A stretch of DNA of 64,000 bases, from positions 1 through 64,000 of the forward strand of contig NZ_MUYV01000010.1 of NCBI RefSeq assembly GCF_002014855.1, in the 5' to 3' direction. Position numbers and translations under genes: made by a program. Every line of letters begins with the position of its first letter. Position 1 is the first letter of the stretch. The DNA is from Moraxella porci DSM 25326. Lineage in GTDB: Bacteria; Pseudomonadota; Gammaproteobacteria; Pseudomonadales; Moraxellaceae. The notes below the pieces were generated by a model. It was not told where the DNA came from. It searched no databases and was given only the letters and a program-made list of their open reading frames with translations. Shown here piece after piece: positions 24,654 through 34,232 of this stretch.

Positions 24654-26372
24654 TTAGAACTTCGCCAAGACTTCTTCAAGATCTAGCATCACTTTTTCGC
24701 CATTGGCACGATTGACATACTCGTATTTACCTTCGGCAAGGTTGCGTTCAGAGACGACGATGCGATGTGGGATACCAATAAGCTCAAGATCAGCGAACTT
24801 CACGCCTGGACGCTCATCACGGTCATCCAGCAGTACATTGACGCCACGAGCCTTGAGCGTTTGGTACAGCTCATCGGCTTTTTGTTCGGCTTGACCGTCT
24901 TTTGATTTCATCGGTACGATAGCGACATAAAACGGTGCGATACTGTCGGCTTTGTCTTGTGGCTCTGCCCAGATGATGCCATTGTCATCATGGTTTTGTT
25001 CGATGGCGGCAGCGATGATACGACTCACCCCGATACCATAACAACCCATCATCAAGGTCACAGGCTTACCTTCTTTGCCAAGTACTGAGCAGTTCAGGGC
25101 TTTTGAGTATTTATCACCCAATTGGAAGATATGACCAACTTCGATACCGCGTTTGATAGACAGCACGCCTTTACCATCTGGTGATGGGTCGCCATCGACG
25201 ACATTGCGGATATCGACGATTTCGGTGATGGCGGCATCACGCTCCCAGTTCATGCCCGTGGTGTGCTTATGCTCGACATTGGCACCTGAGACGAAGTCAG
25301 ATAGTGCAGCAGCGGCACGATCGACATAGACAGGGATGGTGAGATCGACACTGATATAGCCTTTGATTAGGCCAGCGGCTTTGATTTCTTCTTCGCTTGC
25401 CATGGTCAGTGGCGCATGGACGGCAGCGATTTTTTCGGCTTTGATTTCGTTCAATGTGTGATCGCCACGCAATACGAGCGCCACAAGTTTTGGTGCATCA
25501 GGATTTTCTTCACTATACGCACCTTTGACAATCAAGGTCTTGACCGTCTGAGTCAGGGCGATACCCAGATGCTCTGCCACCGCTTCACAAGTTGGCATAT
25601 TTGGCGTATCGACATCTTGGCGTGCTTGGCTTGGCGCTTGGCGGACATCGGTGCAGATGGCTTCGGCAAGCTCGACATTGGCGGCATACTCTGATTCGCT
25701 TGAGAAGGCGATATCATCTTCACCGCTGTCAGCTAGGACATGAAACTCATGCGATGCAAAGCCACCGATAGAGCCTGTGTCCGCTTGTACTGCACGGAAC
25801 TTAAGCCCCAGACGGCTAAAGACACGGCTATAGGCATCGTACATATCTTGATAAGTCTCGGCCAGTGATTCTTTGTCAATGTGGAAAGAATAGGCATCTT
25901 TCATGGTAAATTCACGAGCGCGCATCACCCCAAAGCGTGGGCGGATTTCGTCACGGAATTTGGTTTGTACTTGATAAAAAGTGACTGGCAGCTGTTTGTA
26001 GCTTTTTAGTTCATTGCGAGCGATGTCGGTGATGACTTCTTCGTGGGTTGGGCCAAGCACAAAATCACGCTGATGGCGATCTTTGAAGCGAAGCAGTTCT
26101 GCACCATAATCTTCCCAGCGGCCAGACTCATGCCACAGTTCACCCGGCTGAGTGACGGTCATGAGCAGCTCTTGGCTACCGATGCCATCCATCTCTTCAC
26201 GCACGATGCGTTCGACACGCTTGAGTACTCGAAGACCCATTGGCATCCAGACATACAGACCTGATGCCAGCTTACGAATCAGACCGGCACGCACCATCAG
26301 CTGACTTGAGACGATGTCGGCATCGTTTGGCGTTTCTTTTAATGTGGCGAATAAAAATTGACTGGCTTTCAT
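24654..26372 (-). CDS. proS: Prolyl-tRNA synthetase
   Basis: A 572-residue class II aminoacyl-tRNA synthetase, the same length as E. coli ProS, with a YbaK-like editing insertion (about residues 240-380) between motifs 2 and 3. Motif segments [37 protein letters not shown] and [10 protein letters not shown] are visible. The frame stays open upstream to 26489, but the ATG at 26372 begins the conserved [13 protein letters not shown] sequence and is the real start. Confidence 0.97.
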   Translation of the reverse strand: MKASQFLFATLKETPNDADIVSSQLMVRAGLIRKLASGLYVWMPMGLRVLKRVERIVREEMDGIGSQELLMTVTQPGELWHESGRWEDYGAELLRFKDRHQRDFVLGPTHEEVITDIARNELKSYKQLPVTFYQVQTKFRDEIRPRFGVMRAREFTMKDAYSFHIDKESLAETYQDMYDAYSRVFSRLGLKFRAVQADTGSIGGFASHEFHVLADSGEDDIAFSSESEYAANVELAEAICTDVRQAPSQARQDVDTPNMPTCEAVAEHLGIALTQTVKTLIVKGAYSEENPDAPKLVALVLRGDHTLNEIKAEKIAAVHAPLTMASEEEIKAAGLIKGYISVDLTIPVYVDRAAAALSDFVSGANVEHKHTTGMNWERDAAITEIVDIRNVVDGDPSPDGKGVLSIKRGIEVGHIFQLGDKYSKALNCSVLGKEGKPVTLMMGCYGIGVSRIIAAAIEQNHDDNGIIWAEPQDKADSIAPFYVAIVPMKSKDGQAEQKADELYQTLKARGVNVLLDDRDERPGVKFADLELIGIPHRIVVSERNLAEGKYEYVNRANGEKVMLDLEEVLAKF

Positions 26373-26554
26373 GACTAACCTTATAAAATCTAATGATAAT
26401 TTGCAAATACGATAAACAATAAAATTGACAAAAGATAACCTGTCTATCTTACGGCAAAAAACGCCATTTATGCAACTAAATTTCCGCAATTTTTACACAA
26501 TTTGTCAGGCTTTTGTGGTATTTTAATCCTAAACGATTGATTAGGTGAATACTG

Positions 26555-27223
26555 ATGAAAATTCCCCAAAGCAAACAAACAGGCAATGCACTCGTCTATG
26601 TACTACTCATCTTAGTGATGGTAGCGATTTTGGCGATGGCAGGATTTTGGCTTATCAATAAGTCGGATAACTATGTCAATACCATCACCAAAGACGGTAT
26701 CATCACTGAAATTCAGACGCTATCACGACTACAGACGGTGGCTTATAGCGTGGATACCATCGTGACGGCAGACAAGGCAGGCACTTGGCAAAATCTGTGG
26801 CAGGACAAGCAAAAAGGCTTATTCATCATCAAAGGGCGAGTATTGGCTGGCGTGGATCTTGGCGGTATCAGTGCTGAGATGGTACAAATTAGCCAAACCA
26901 AAAATGAGCAAGGCGAAACCATCAATCGGGTGCATATCACGCTACCGCCATCGCAGGTGTTTGAAGTGTTTTTGGATGATATCGAAGTCTATGACTGGCA
27001 GACGGGGCTATTTGGTACGGTGGCAGGTGATCCCAAGTTATTCGCCCAAGTACAAGCAGATGCCAAAGCCGAAGTGCTGGCCAAAGCTTGCCAAGGCGAT
27101 GTGCTAAACCTTGCGATGACGAGCGCTGCCGAGCAAATCAAAAGTCTATTTATGCTGACAGGTAGCGTGGTCGAAGTCAGCACCCGAGGCACAGGGGCGT
27201 GCAAGCTTGCAGTCAAGCCATAA
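26555..27223 (+). CDS. DUF4230 domain-containing membrane-anchored protein
   Basis: A 222-residue protein with one N-terminal membrane helix (about 12-34) and a DUF4230 domain (about 45-215), marked by the phrase LSRLQTVAYSVDTIV. The family has no known function and is found in many bacteria. ATG 26555 follows GGTGAA. It is divergent from proS and ends at a perfect 9-bp terminator, so it is transcribed alone. Confidence 0.85.
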   Translation: MKIPQSKQTGNALVYVLLILVMVAILAMAGFWLINKSDNYVNTITKDGIITEIQTLSRLQTVAYSVDTIVTADKAGTWQNLWQDKQKGLFIIKGRVLAGVDLGGISAEMVQISQTKNEQGETINRVHITLPPSQVFEVFLDDIEVYDWQTGLFGTVAGDPKLFAQVQADAKAEVLAKACQGDVLNLAMTSAAEQIKSLFMLTGSVVEVSTRGTGACKLAVKP

Positions 27224-27236
27224 CAAGCCAAGCTTG

Positions 27237-27267
27237 TGCCAAATTGATTGGCTAATTTGGCATTTTT
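27237..27267 (+). terminator. Terminator between the DUF4230 gene and trpF
   Basis: TGCCAAATT (27237-27245) and AATTTGGCA (27254-27262) form a perfect stem followed by T5. Confidence 0.9.
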
Positions 27268-27300
27268 CATTGTATTTATAAAACAAAGCTAAGCAACATC

Positions 27301-27972
27301 ATGAAAAAACTTAAATATTGCGGATTGACTCGCTGTGAAGACATCCAGCAAGCGGTGGCACTCGGCGTTGATGCCATCGGTTTGGTCTTTTATCCACCAA
27401 GTCCAAGAGCGGTCAGTATCGAGCAGGCAAAACAGCTTGCCCAAGCAGTGCCTGCCTTTACCAGTCTTGTGGCGCTCGTGGTGAATATCAGTGATGATGA
27501 GCTGATGGCGATTGCCAAGGGTGTAGGGGTTGATGTCATTCAGTTTCATGGTGATGAGTCGCCTGATGAGTGTCAGCGTCAAGCTAGCCTTGTCAATAAA
27601 CGCTGGATTAAGGCACTGCGTATCGATGCCACACGCCACACGCCGACGAGTATCTTGGCACTCATCCGTGAGTATCAGATGGCAGGGGCGAGTTCGATTT
27701 TGCTGGATGCTTATCATGCGGATAAATTTGGCGGTACGGGTGAGCGATTTGATTGGTCGCTGATTCCTACCGATTCGCCTTTGCCGATTATTTTGGCAGG
27801 GGGATTGACACCTGACAATGTCGCGATGACAGCGGATTTACCTGTGTATGCTTTGGATGTCAGCGGTGGTATTGAGTCTGCCAAGGGCATCAAGGATGCA
27901 CGCAAGATGGCAGAATTTGCTAAGAATGCCAATGGTATATCCGCCAATAAAAATGCGTCAAAAAATTGCTAA
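27301..27972 (+). CDS. trpF: Phosphoribosylanthranilate isomerase
   Basis: A 223-residue TIM-barrel enzyme of tryptophan synthesis. The catalytic cysteine lies in KYCGLT (C7) and the general acid is the aspartate in the LDAYHADKFGGTG segment. SPRAVS and ALDVSGGIE are also typical. It opens a run trpF-SDR-trpB-LysE-trpA. The promoter must lie within the 33 bases after the preceding terminator; I cannot place it. Confidence 0.95.
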   Translation: MKKLKYCGLTRCEDIQQAVALGVDAIGLVFYPPSPRAVSIEQAKQLAQAVPAFTSLVALVVNISDDELMAIAKGVGVDVIQFHGDESPDECQRQASLVNKRWIKALRIDATRHTPTSILALIREYQMAGASSILLDAYHADKFGGTGERFDWSLIPTDSPLPIILAGGLTPDNVAMTADLPVYALDVSGGIESAKGIKDARKMAEFAKNANGISANKNASKNC

Positions 27973-28043
27973 AAGCACATTTTATCGGTACAATGAAGGT
28001 TGGTTTGTTAAATTAATTTTATCCAAATAAAAAGGAATAAATC

Positions 28044-28787
28044 ATGAACATCATCGTCACAGGGGCGACGGCAGGATTTGGCGAACAAATCGCCCGTGAT
28101 TTTGTATCAGCAGGACATACCGTCTATGGCACTGGCAGACGCATGGATAAGCTAGACGCCTTGCGTGCTGAGCTTGGTGAGCGATTTGTGCCACTATGCT
28201 TTGATGTGTCAGATGCTAAAGCGGTGCAGGCAAGCTTATCGGCGATTGATTTGGCGAGCATTGATGTATTGGTGAATAATGCAGGGCTTGCTTTGGGGCT
28301 TGAGCCTGCACATCGAGCGGATTTGAGTGATTGGCAGACGATGATTGATGTCAATATCAAGGGGCTTGTGACAGTGACGCAGATTGTGCTACCGTTTATG
28401 GTGGCAAATAATGCCGGTACAGTGATTAATATTGGCTCAACGGCGGGCAATCATCCGTATTTTGGTGCCAATGTCTATGGTGCAAGTAAGGCATTTGTCA
28501 AGCAGTTTAGCAATAATCTGCGCGCTGATTTGATTGGCACTCGAGTGCGTGTGACCAACATCGAACCAGGAATGTGCGGTGGTACAGAGTTTAGCAATGT
28601 CCGCTTTAAGGGCGATGATGATAAAGCGGCAGCCGTCTATACGGGTGTGGAATATTTGACCGCCAAAGATATTAGCAATACTGTACAATGGGTGGTCTCT
28701 CAGCCATGGCACGTCAATATCAACTCGATTGAGATGATGCCGACAGCACAGACTTATGCAGGCTTGGCAGTGGCTCGAGATATTTAA
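28044..28787 (+). CDS. Short-chain dehydrogenase, YdfG-like
   Basis: A 247-residue SDR with the NAD(P) motif TGATAGFG (about 6-13), the NNAG segment, the catalytic serine in NIGSTAG and the Y-x3-K pair in YGASKAF. The overall pattern, including VTNIEPGMCGGTEFSNVRFKGD, matches E. coli YdfG, an NADP-dependent 3-hydroxy acid dehydrogenase acting on L-allo-threonine and related compounds. AAAAGGAA precedes the ATG. It sits between trpF and trpB, an unusual place. Confidence 0.9.
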   Translation: MNIIVTGATAGFGEQIARDFVSAGHTVYGTGRRMDKLDALRAELGERFVPLCFDVSDAKAVQASLSAIDLASIDVLVNNAGLALGLEPAHRADLSDWQTMIDVNIKGLVTVTQIVLPFMVANNAGTVINIGSTAGNHPYFGANVYGASKAFVKQFSNNLRADLIGTRVRVTNIEPGMCGGTEFSNVRFKGDDDKAAAVYTGVEYLTAKDISNTVQWVVSQPWHVNINSIEMMPTAQTYAGLAVARDI

Positions 28788-28814
28788 TTTTCTTTTAATG
28801 ATAAGGCAAATGTA

Positions 28815-30029
28815 ATGACAGATGTAGTGAATTATAATAACTATCCTGATGCTGATGGGCATTTTGGTGTTCACGGTGGCCGTTTTGTGTCTGAGACCTT
28901 GATGAAAGCCTTAGAAGAGCTGGAAGTCTTGTATCATCAAGCCAAAGCCAATCCTGAATTTTGGGCACAGTTTATGGCGGATTTGACCGATTATGTGGGT
29001 CGTCCGACACCGCTGTATCATGCTCACCGTCTATCGGATGAGATTGGTGGGGCGCAGATTTATTTTAAGCGTGAAGATTTGAACCACACAGGTGCGCACA
29101 AAGTAAATAACACCATCGGTCAAGCGCTACTTGCCAAAATGAGTGGCAAAAAACGCATCATCGCCGAGACCGGCGCAGGTCAGCATGGCGTGGCGACGGC
29201 GACGATTGCGGCACGATTGGGGCTTGAATGTATCGTCTATATGGGTGCTGATGATGTCGAACGCCAAAAGATGAATGTCTATCGGATGCGTCTTTTGGGT
29301 GCAACAGTCGTGCCTGTGACCAGTGGCTCTCGCACGCTCAAAGATGCGATGAATGAAGCGATGCGTGACTGGGTCGCCAATGTCGATAGCACCTATTATA
29401 TCATCGGCACAGTAGCAGGGCCGCACCCGTATCCGCTACTGGTGCGTGATTTTCAGGCGATCATCGGTCGTGAAGCTCGTGTCCAGCATCTAGAAAAAAC
29501 AGGCAAGCTGCCTGATGCGCTCGTGGCGTGCGTCGGTGGCGGTAGTAATGCCATTGGTCTGTTTTATGATTTCTTAAATGACACTGAAGTGGCGATGTAT
29601 GGTGTCGAAGCCAATGGACTAGGCATCGATACACCGCATCATGCCGCACCGCTACAAGCAGGCCGCATCGGTGTGCTGCATGGCAATCGCACCTATCTGA
29701 TGTGTGATGACGAAGGACAAATCCTAGGTACGCACTCGATTTCAGCAGGGCTGGACTATCCAGGTGTTGGCCCTGAACATAGTTTTTTAAAGGATATGAA
29801 CCGTGTGAACTATGTCGGCGCAACCGATGAAGAAGCCTTGCACGCATTTCGTGAAGTCACCCGCAAAGAAGGCATCATCCCAGCGCTCGAAAGCTCGCAC
29901 GCAGTAGCATACGGCATGAAGCTGGCTGCAACGATGCGTCCTGATCAGTCCATCATCGTCAATATGTCAGGCCGTGGCGATAAAGATCTGCACACGGTGA
30001 TGAAAGTTGATGGGATTGATGTGGATTGA
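28815..30029 (+). CDS. trpB: Tryptophan synthase beta chain
   Basis: A 404-residue PLP enzyme that joins indole and serine. The PLP lysine K96 lies in [10 protein letters not shown], and the phosphate-binding loop is GGGSNAIG. The GRFVSETLM and GRPTPLYHA segments are classic. It forms the alpha2-beta2 complex with TrpA, whose gene is separated from it by a LysE-type exporter. Confidence 0.97.
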   Translation: MTDVVNYNNYPDADGHFGVHGGRFVSETLMKALEELEVLYHQAKANPEFWAQFMADLTDYVGRPTPLYHAHRLSDEIGGAQIYFKREDLNHTGAHKVNNTIGQALLAKMSGKKRIIAETGAGQHGVATATIAARLGLECIVYMGADDVERQKMNVYRMRLLGATVVPVTSGSRTLKDAMNEAMRDWVANVDSTYYIIGTVAGPHPYPLLVRDFQAIIGREARVQHLEKTGKLPDALVACVGGGSNAIGLFYDFLNDTEVAMYGVEANGLGIDTPHHAAPLQAGRIGVLHGNRTYLMCDDEGQILGTHSISAGLDYPGVGPEHSFLKDMNRVNYVGATDEEALHAFREVTRKEGIIPALESSHAVAYGMKLAATMRPDQSIIVNMSGRGDKDLHTVMKVDGIDVD

Positions 30030-30051
30030 TAATTAACTAAGTAGGTGTATT

Positions 30052-30699
30052 ATGGCAATAGATTGGATATTGGTAATCACATACATAACAACCATAATCT
30101 TATTTCTAGGCACGCCGGGTCCTGTCACTGTCATGGTGGTAAATACCAGTATTAAGCATGGAATATCGGCGGGTTTAAAAACCATTGCAGGTACTAACTG
30201 TGCATCTTTGGTATTAATCGCTTGCTCAATGGCGGTAATTCAAGGCGTGCTTGCAATTAGTCAATCTGCAATGCTGTGGCTAACTTTGTTTGGCTCATTA
30301 TATTTGTTGTATTTTGCTTTGCGAATTTTAAAAGAGCAAATGAGCGAGCATAAACATCTTGATGTATCAACGAGTAGTTACAATAAAGGATTTGTTGATG
30401 GGTTGATTGTTGGATTGTCCAATCCTAAAGATATACTGTTTTTTGTTGCTTTCTTTCCTATGTTTTTTAATATTTCACAAAATAAATGGCTTGCAACAGT
30501 CATGCTGGTAGGCATTTGGATTGTGCTTGATTATCTTATTTTGTCAATCTATGCTGTTTTATTTACCAAAATCACCAATCATAAAATTACTTCAATTATC
30601 AACTACTTATCAGGGTTGGTGTTATTAATTGTAGCAGTTTATGCGTCAATTATGACCAGTATAAAATTATATTTTGGTGAGAAATTGGTAAATTATTAG
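30052..30699 (+). CDS. LysE/RhtB-family amino-acid exporter
   Basis: A 215-residue inner-membrane protein with about six hydrophobic helices and the LysE-family start FLGTPGPVTVMVVNTSIKHG. Base composition is clearly more AT-rich than trpB and trpA on either side, suggesting later insertion. It lies 22 bases after trpB and 20 before trpA, so it is read on the same transcript. The substrate is unknown; location hints at an aromatic amino acid or precursor. Confidence 0.9.
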   Translation: MAIDWILVITYITTIILFLGTPGPVTVMVVNTSIKHGISAGLKTIAGTNCASLVLIACSMAVIQGVLAISQSAMLWLTLFGSLYLLYFALRILKEQMSEHKHLDVSTSSYNKGFVDGLIVGLSNPKDILFFVAFFPMFFNISQNKWLATVMLVGIWIVLDYLILSIYAVLFTKITNHKITSIINYLSGLVLLIVAVYASIMTSIKLYFGEKLVNY

Positions 30700-30719
30700 T
30701 CTAAATAAAGAGTAAAATT

Positions 30720-31550
30720 ATGAAAACCCGTATCGAAACAACCTTTGAGAATCTCAAAGCCCAAAATAAAAAAGCCCTAATTCCCTATATCATGGCAGGT
30801 GATCCACACCCTTTGGTGACGGTGGGTTTGATGCACAAGCTTGTGGCGCATGGGGCGGATGTCATCGAAGTTGGCTTGCCATTTAGCGATCCGATGGCAG
30901 ATGGCCCTGTGATTGCTCACGCAGCTGAGCGCGCCTTGGCAGCAGGCACAAGCACCCGTGATGCCATCGAGATGGTGCGAGAATTTCGTAAGACCAACAC
31001 CACCACACCTGTGCTTGTGATGGGCTATCTAAACCCTGTTGAAATTATTGGTTATGATGCCTTTAGCGATTTATGTGCTGATGCTGGTGTGGATGCGATT
31101 TTGATGGTGGATTTGCCACCAAAAGAAGCAGGTGATTTTCCAAAGAAACTCACCGCACGCACTGATAATCCAATGAATCAAATTTTCTTACTATCACCGA
31201 CCACCGAAGCGGCTCGCCGTGCCAAAGTGATTGAGGACTGTAGTGGATTTATCTATTATGTCTCGCTAAAAGGTGTCACAGGCTCAGCGAGTCTAGATGT
31301 GGCAGCGGTCTCTGAACAAGTCCAAAAAATCAAAGCCGAAACCGACATCCCTGTGTGTGTCGGCTTTGGTATTCGTGATGGCGCATCTGCCAAGGCGTTG
31401 GGTGCGGTGGCAGATGGGGTGATTGTCGGCAGTGAGCTTGTTAAAAACTTTGCCAATATCGATGCATCCGATGAGCAAGCAGTCGCTGCTGCCATTGATC
31501 AGCTACTTGCCAAGATGGATGAGCTCAAATCGGCACTGGCAGAAGTGTAA
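30720..31550 (+). CDS. trpA: Tryptophan synthase alpha chain
   Basis: A 276-residue TIM-barrel enzyme that cleaves indole-3-glycerol phosphate to indole. Catalytic E50 (VIEVGLPFSDP) and D61 (DPMADGP) are present, as is the phosphate-binding GFGIRDG loop. Last trp gene of the run; accD follows after a promoter. Confidence 0.97.
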   Translation: MKTRIETTFENLKAQNKKALIPYIMAGDPHPLVTVGLMHKLVAHGADVIEVGLPFSDPMADGPVIAHAAERALAAGTSTRDAIEMVREFRKTNTTTPVLVMGYLNPVEIIGYDAFSDLCADAGVDAILMVDLPPKEAGDFPKKLTARTDNPMNQIFLLSPTTEAARRAKVIEDCSGFIYYVSLKGVTGSASLDVAAVSEQVQKIKAETDIPVCVGFGIRDGASAKALGAVADGVIVGSELVKNFANIDASDEQAVAAAIDQLLAKMDELKSALAEV

Positions 31551-31645
31551 TTGATTTATTCAGCTTGTCTGAGCTATCAAAAGACGGCTGATTGTGTGAT
31601 TTTTGCAAATTTACCCAAAAATTTACCATCTTTTGCAAAATCACT

Positions 31646-31674
31646 TTGCCAAAATCGATTTACAAGTGTAAACT
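31646..31674 (+). promoter_or_regulatory. Promoter of accD with overlapping palindrome
   Basis: TTGCCA (31646-31651), a 17-base spacer and TAAACT (31669-31674). The palindrome TTTACA-AG-TGTAAA (31659-31672) covers the end of the spacer and the -10. A second inverted repeat, ATTGGG-TACG-CCCAAT (31686-31701), lies in the leader just before the Shine-Dalgarno AAAAGGA. Confidence 0.6.
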
Positions 31675-31729
31675 ATATGACAATCATTGGGTACGCCCAA
31701 TTTGACACTATAGTAAAAAGGAAAATCAC

Positions 31730-32614
31730 ATGAGCCAAAGCGAAACTGCCACCGAGCCAACCATCTGGCTAAAGCGTGCTGTCCCTGGTATCAAACAAAC
31801 CACTGTACCGACTTTGACAGCGGTAGAGACTGAGCCATCGACTGAGTGCCCTGAGTGCCATTCTCTGACTACTAATACAGCACTGATTTTGAATCAATAT
31901 GTCTGCCCTGAGTGCGACCATCATCTGACCATGACGGCTCGTAAGCGTTTGGAGTGGTTCTTTGATAGTGTGGATGCTGAGCTGGGTCAAGAGTTCACCG
32001 CAGGCAATCCGCTAAACTTCGTCGATTCCAAGCCTTATCCTGAGCGTATGAAAGAAGCGCAGACCAAGACAGGTGAGTCTGAGGGCTTAGTGGTGATGGC
32101 AGGTAAACTTAAGAATCTGGATGTCATTGCTTGTGCGTTTGATTTTCGCTTTATGGGCGGTTCGATGGGCTCAGTGGTGGGTGATCGATTTGTCCAAGCT
32201 GCCGAAAAAGCCTTAGCAGAGCGTAAGCCACTGGTCTGTTTTGCTGCATCAGGTGGTGCGCGTATGCAAGAGGGCTTATTATCGCTCATGCAGATGGCTC
32301 GCACCAGTGCTGCGATTGAGCGTCTAAGATTGGCTGGTGTGCCTTATGTGGTGATCCTAACCAATCCAGTCTATGGCGGGGTGACGGCAAGTCTTGCCAT
32401 GCTTGGCGATGTACATATCGCTGAACCTAAGGCGATGATTGGCTTTGCAGGTAAGCGAGTGATCGAACAGACGGTGCGTGAAGTGCTTGACGAGCCGTTC
32501 CAGCGTGCTGAATTTTTGCTCGAAAAAGGCACGGTAGATATGGTGGTGCACCGTCATCAGCTGATTGATACCACGCATCGCATTTTGGCAAAATTATCCA
32601 AAGCTGCTGCATAA
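31730..32614 (+). CDS. accD: Acetyl-CoA carboxylase carboxyltransferase beta subunit
   Basis: A 294-residue subunit of the enzyme making malonyl-CoA for fatty-acid synthesis. The zinc ribbon C40/C43/C59/C62 and the crotonase-like core (FMGGSMGSVVG, ASGGARMQEG, PVYGGVTAS) are intact. The leader carries a possible hairpin; in E. coli the carboxyltransferase binds its own mRNA, so the leader deserves attention. Followed by folC and a SPOR gene as in E. coli. Confidence 0.97.
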   Translation: MSQSETATEPTIWLKRAVPGIKQTTVPTLTAVETEPSTECPECHSLTTNTALILNQYVCPECDHHLTMTARKRLEWFFDSVDAELGQEFTAGNPLNFVDSKPYPERMKEAQTKTGESEGLVVMAGKLKNLDVIACAFDFRFMGGSMGSVVGDRFVQAAEKALAERKPLVCFAASGGARMQEGLLSLMQMARTSAAIERLRLAGVPYVVILTNPVYGGVTASLAMLGDVHIAEPKAMIGFAGKRVIEQTVREVLDEPFQRAEFLLEKGTVDMVVHRHQLIDTTHRILAKLSKAAA

Positions 32615-32624
32615 GCTTAGTAAT

Positions 32625-32660
32625 ACAACACCCAAGACCGATGGTTTTGGGTGTTTTGTT
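32625..32660 (+). terminator. Terminator after accD
   Basis: ACAACACCCAA (32625-32635) pairs with TTGGGTGTTTTGT (32648-32659), a T-rich 3' side. folC begins 54 bases later, so this may be a partial terminator. Confidence 0.7.
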
Positions 32661-32713
32661 GTGTTTGGGCGAGGATAAGTTTACAATATGCCAAAATTTT
32701 TGGAAAAATTCAC

Positions 32714-34030
32714 ATGACAGATAGAAACTTAAGCCAATGGCTCACCTATATGGGCAGCATCCATGTATCCGCCATCGATATGGGGCTTGAGCGGGTATTG
32801 CCAGTTGCCGAGCGACTGGGTGTGTTAAAGGCAGATTTAAAAAAGAAGCCAACGATCTTTACTGTCGCAGGCACTAACGGCAAAGGCTCAACCACAGCAA
32901 CCATCGCCGCTATCTGCCAAAGTGCAGGGCTAAAGACCGCCTTGTATCAATCACCGCATTTGGTGTCATTCACCGAACGAGTGCGGATTGATGGCATCGA
33001 GGCGAGTGATGAGGCTTTGATTTTGGCATTTGAAGCGGTGGAGTCGGCTCGTCTGGCTGAGGGCTTATCCTTGTCGTTTTTTGAGATGACGACTTTGGCG
33101 GCATTTTGGCTGTTCAAGCAGGCAGACTGTGATGTTTGGGTGCTTGAGATTGGGCTAGGCGGACGATTGGATGTGGTCAATATCATCGATCCTGATGTGG
33201 CGGTGATTACCAATATTGGCATCGATCATGTGGATTGGCTGGGTGATGATATCGAAAAAATCGGTGCCGAAAAAGCCGGTGTTATCCGTGAGGGTATTCC
33301 TGTGATTTTGGGTGATGAAAATCTACCAAGTAGCGTCACTCAAATCGCAAAGCGGCTCAACGCCAAGGTTTATCAGCTGGGGGTGGATTATGATTATCTT
33401 GCCAAAGGCGATGGTTGGATTTGGTCATCGGCAAGTCTAACGGCACAGTTGCCATTGCCAAAATTATCTCTACAAAACGCCGTCAATGCCGTTGCTGCTA
33501 CCCAAGCAAGTAATCTTGGCATCAGCCTAGATGCCATCAAGCACGGTCTATCTGTGGTGCAGTTGGCAGGTCGATTTGACCAAAGAGTGATTCAAGATCG
33601 TCAGTGGATTTTTGATGTTGCCCACAATGAAGATGGCATCAAGTTTTTGTTAAAACAGCTGACGACCGCATGGCAGAGGCATCTTGTTAAGCATCCTGAT
33701 GCCAAGCTATATTTCTTATTCTCAATGCTTGGGGATAAGGATGTATCGGCAGTGCTCAAGCACATCCATCTAGCGATAGTTGATGGTGCATTGCCATCAG
33801 CAAGTTGGCATACGGCGGCCATCAGCCATGAGCGAGCGATGGATATTGATACGCTGACAGGCATCATGCAGGCGTGTGTGCCTGATATTGATATGGTGGT
33901 GTATGAGAATCTAGATAAGGCGACTTTTGGGGTAATTGACGCCAGCCACCCGCAAGATCTGATTGTAGCGTTTGGCTCATTTCACACCATTGGCGAGAGT
34001 TTGGTGGCGTTATTGGGCAGGCCTTATTAA
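32714..34030 (+). CDS. folC: Bifunctional dihydrofolate/folylpolyglutamate synthase
   Basis: A 438-residue Mur-ligase-family enzyme that adds glutamate to dihydropteroate and folate. The P-loop GTNGKGST and the segments LYQSPHLVSFTERVRI and EIGLGGRLDVVN are classic. The frame is open back to 32651, but ATG 32714 starts the conserved region. The order accD-folC-SPOR is the E. coli order accD-folC-dedD. Confidence 0.95.
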   Translation: MTDRNLSQWLTYMGSIHVSAIDMGLERVLPVAERLGVLKADLKKKPTIFTVAGTNGKGSTTATIAAICQSAGLKTALYQSPHLVSFTERVRIDGIEASDEALILAFEAVESARLAEGLSLSFFEMTTLAAFWLFKQADCDVWVLEIGLGGRLDVVNIIDPDVAVITNIGIDHVDWLGDDIEKIGAEKAGVIREGIPVILGDENLPSSVTQIAKRLNAKVYQLGVDYDYLAKGDGWIWSSASLTAQLPLPKLSLQNAVNAVAATQASNLGISLDAIKHGLSVVQLAGRFDQRVIQDRQWIFDVAHNEDGIKFLLKQLTTAWQRHLVKHPDAKLYFLFSMLGDKDVSAVLKHIHLAIVDGALPSASWHTAAISHERAMDIDTLTGIMQACVPDIDMVVYENLDKATFGVIDASHPQDLIVAFGSFHTIGESLVALLGRPY

Positions 34031-34232
34031 AGCATTGTGATCAATACAAGATGATGGCAATGATCGCTGTGATGCAAAGTATGCTTTTGATGAAACAGCT
34101 TGACAATTTGCCCAAAAAATTATATTTTTAACAGTTTAAGATGACTGCATCATATCAGCGATGGGTGCAGTCGATCGGATATGATAATACTTAGCCTGTA
34201 TCGAGCAGGCTTGGTGATGAGGTTGATAGGTT

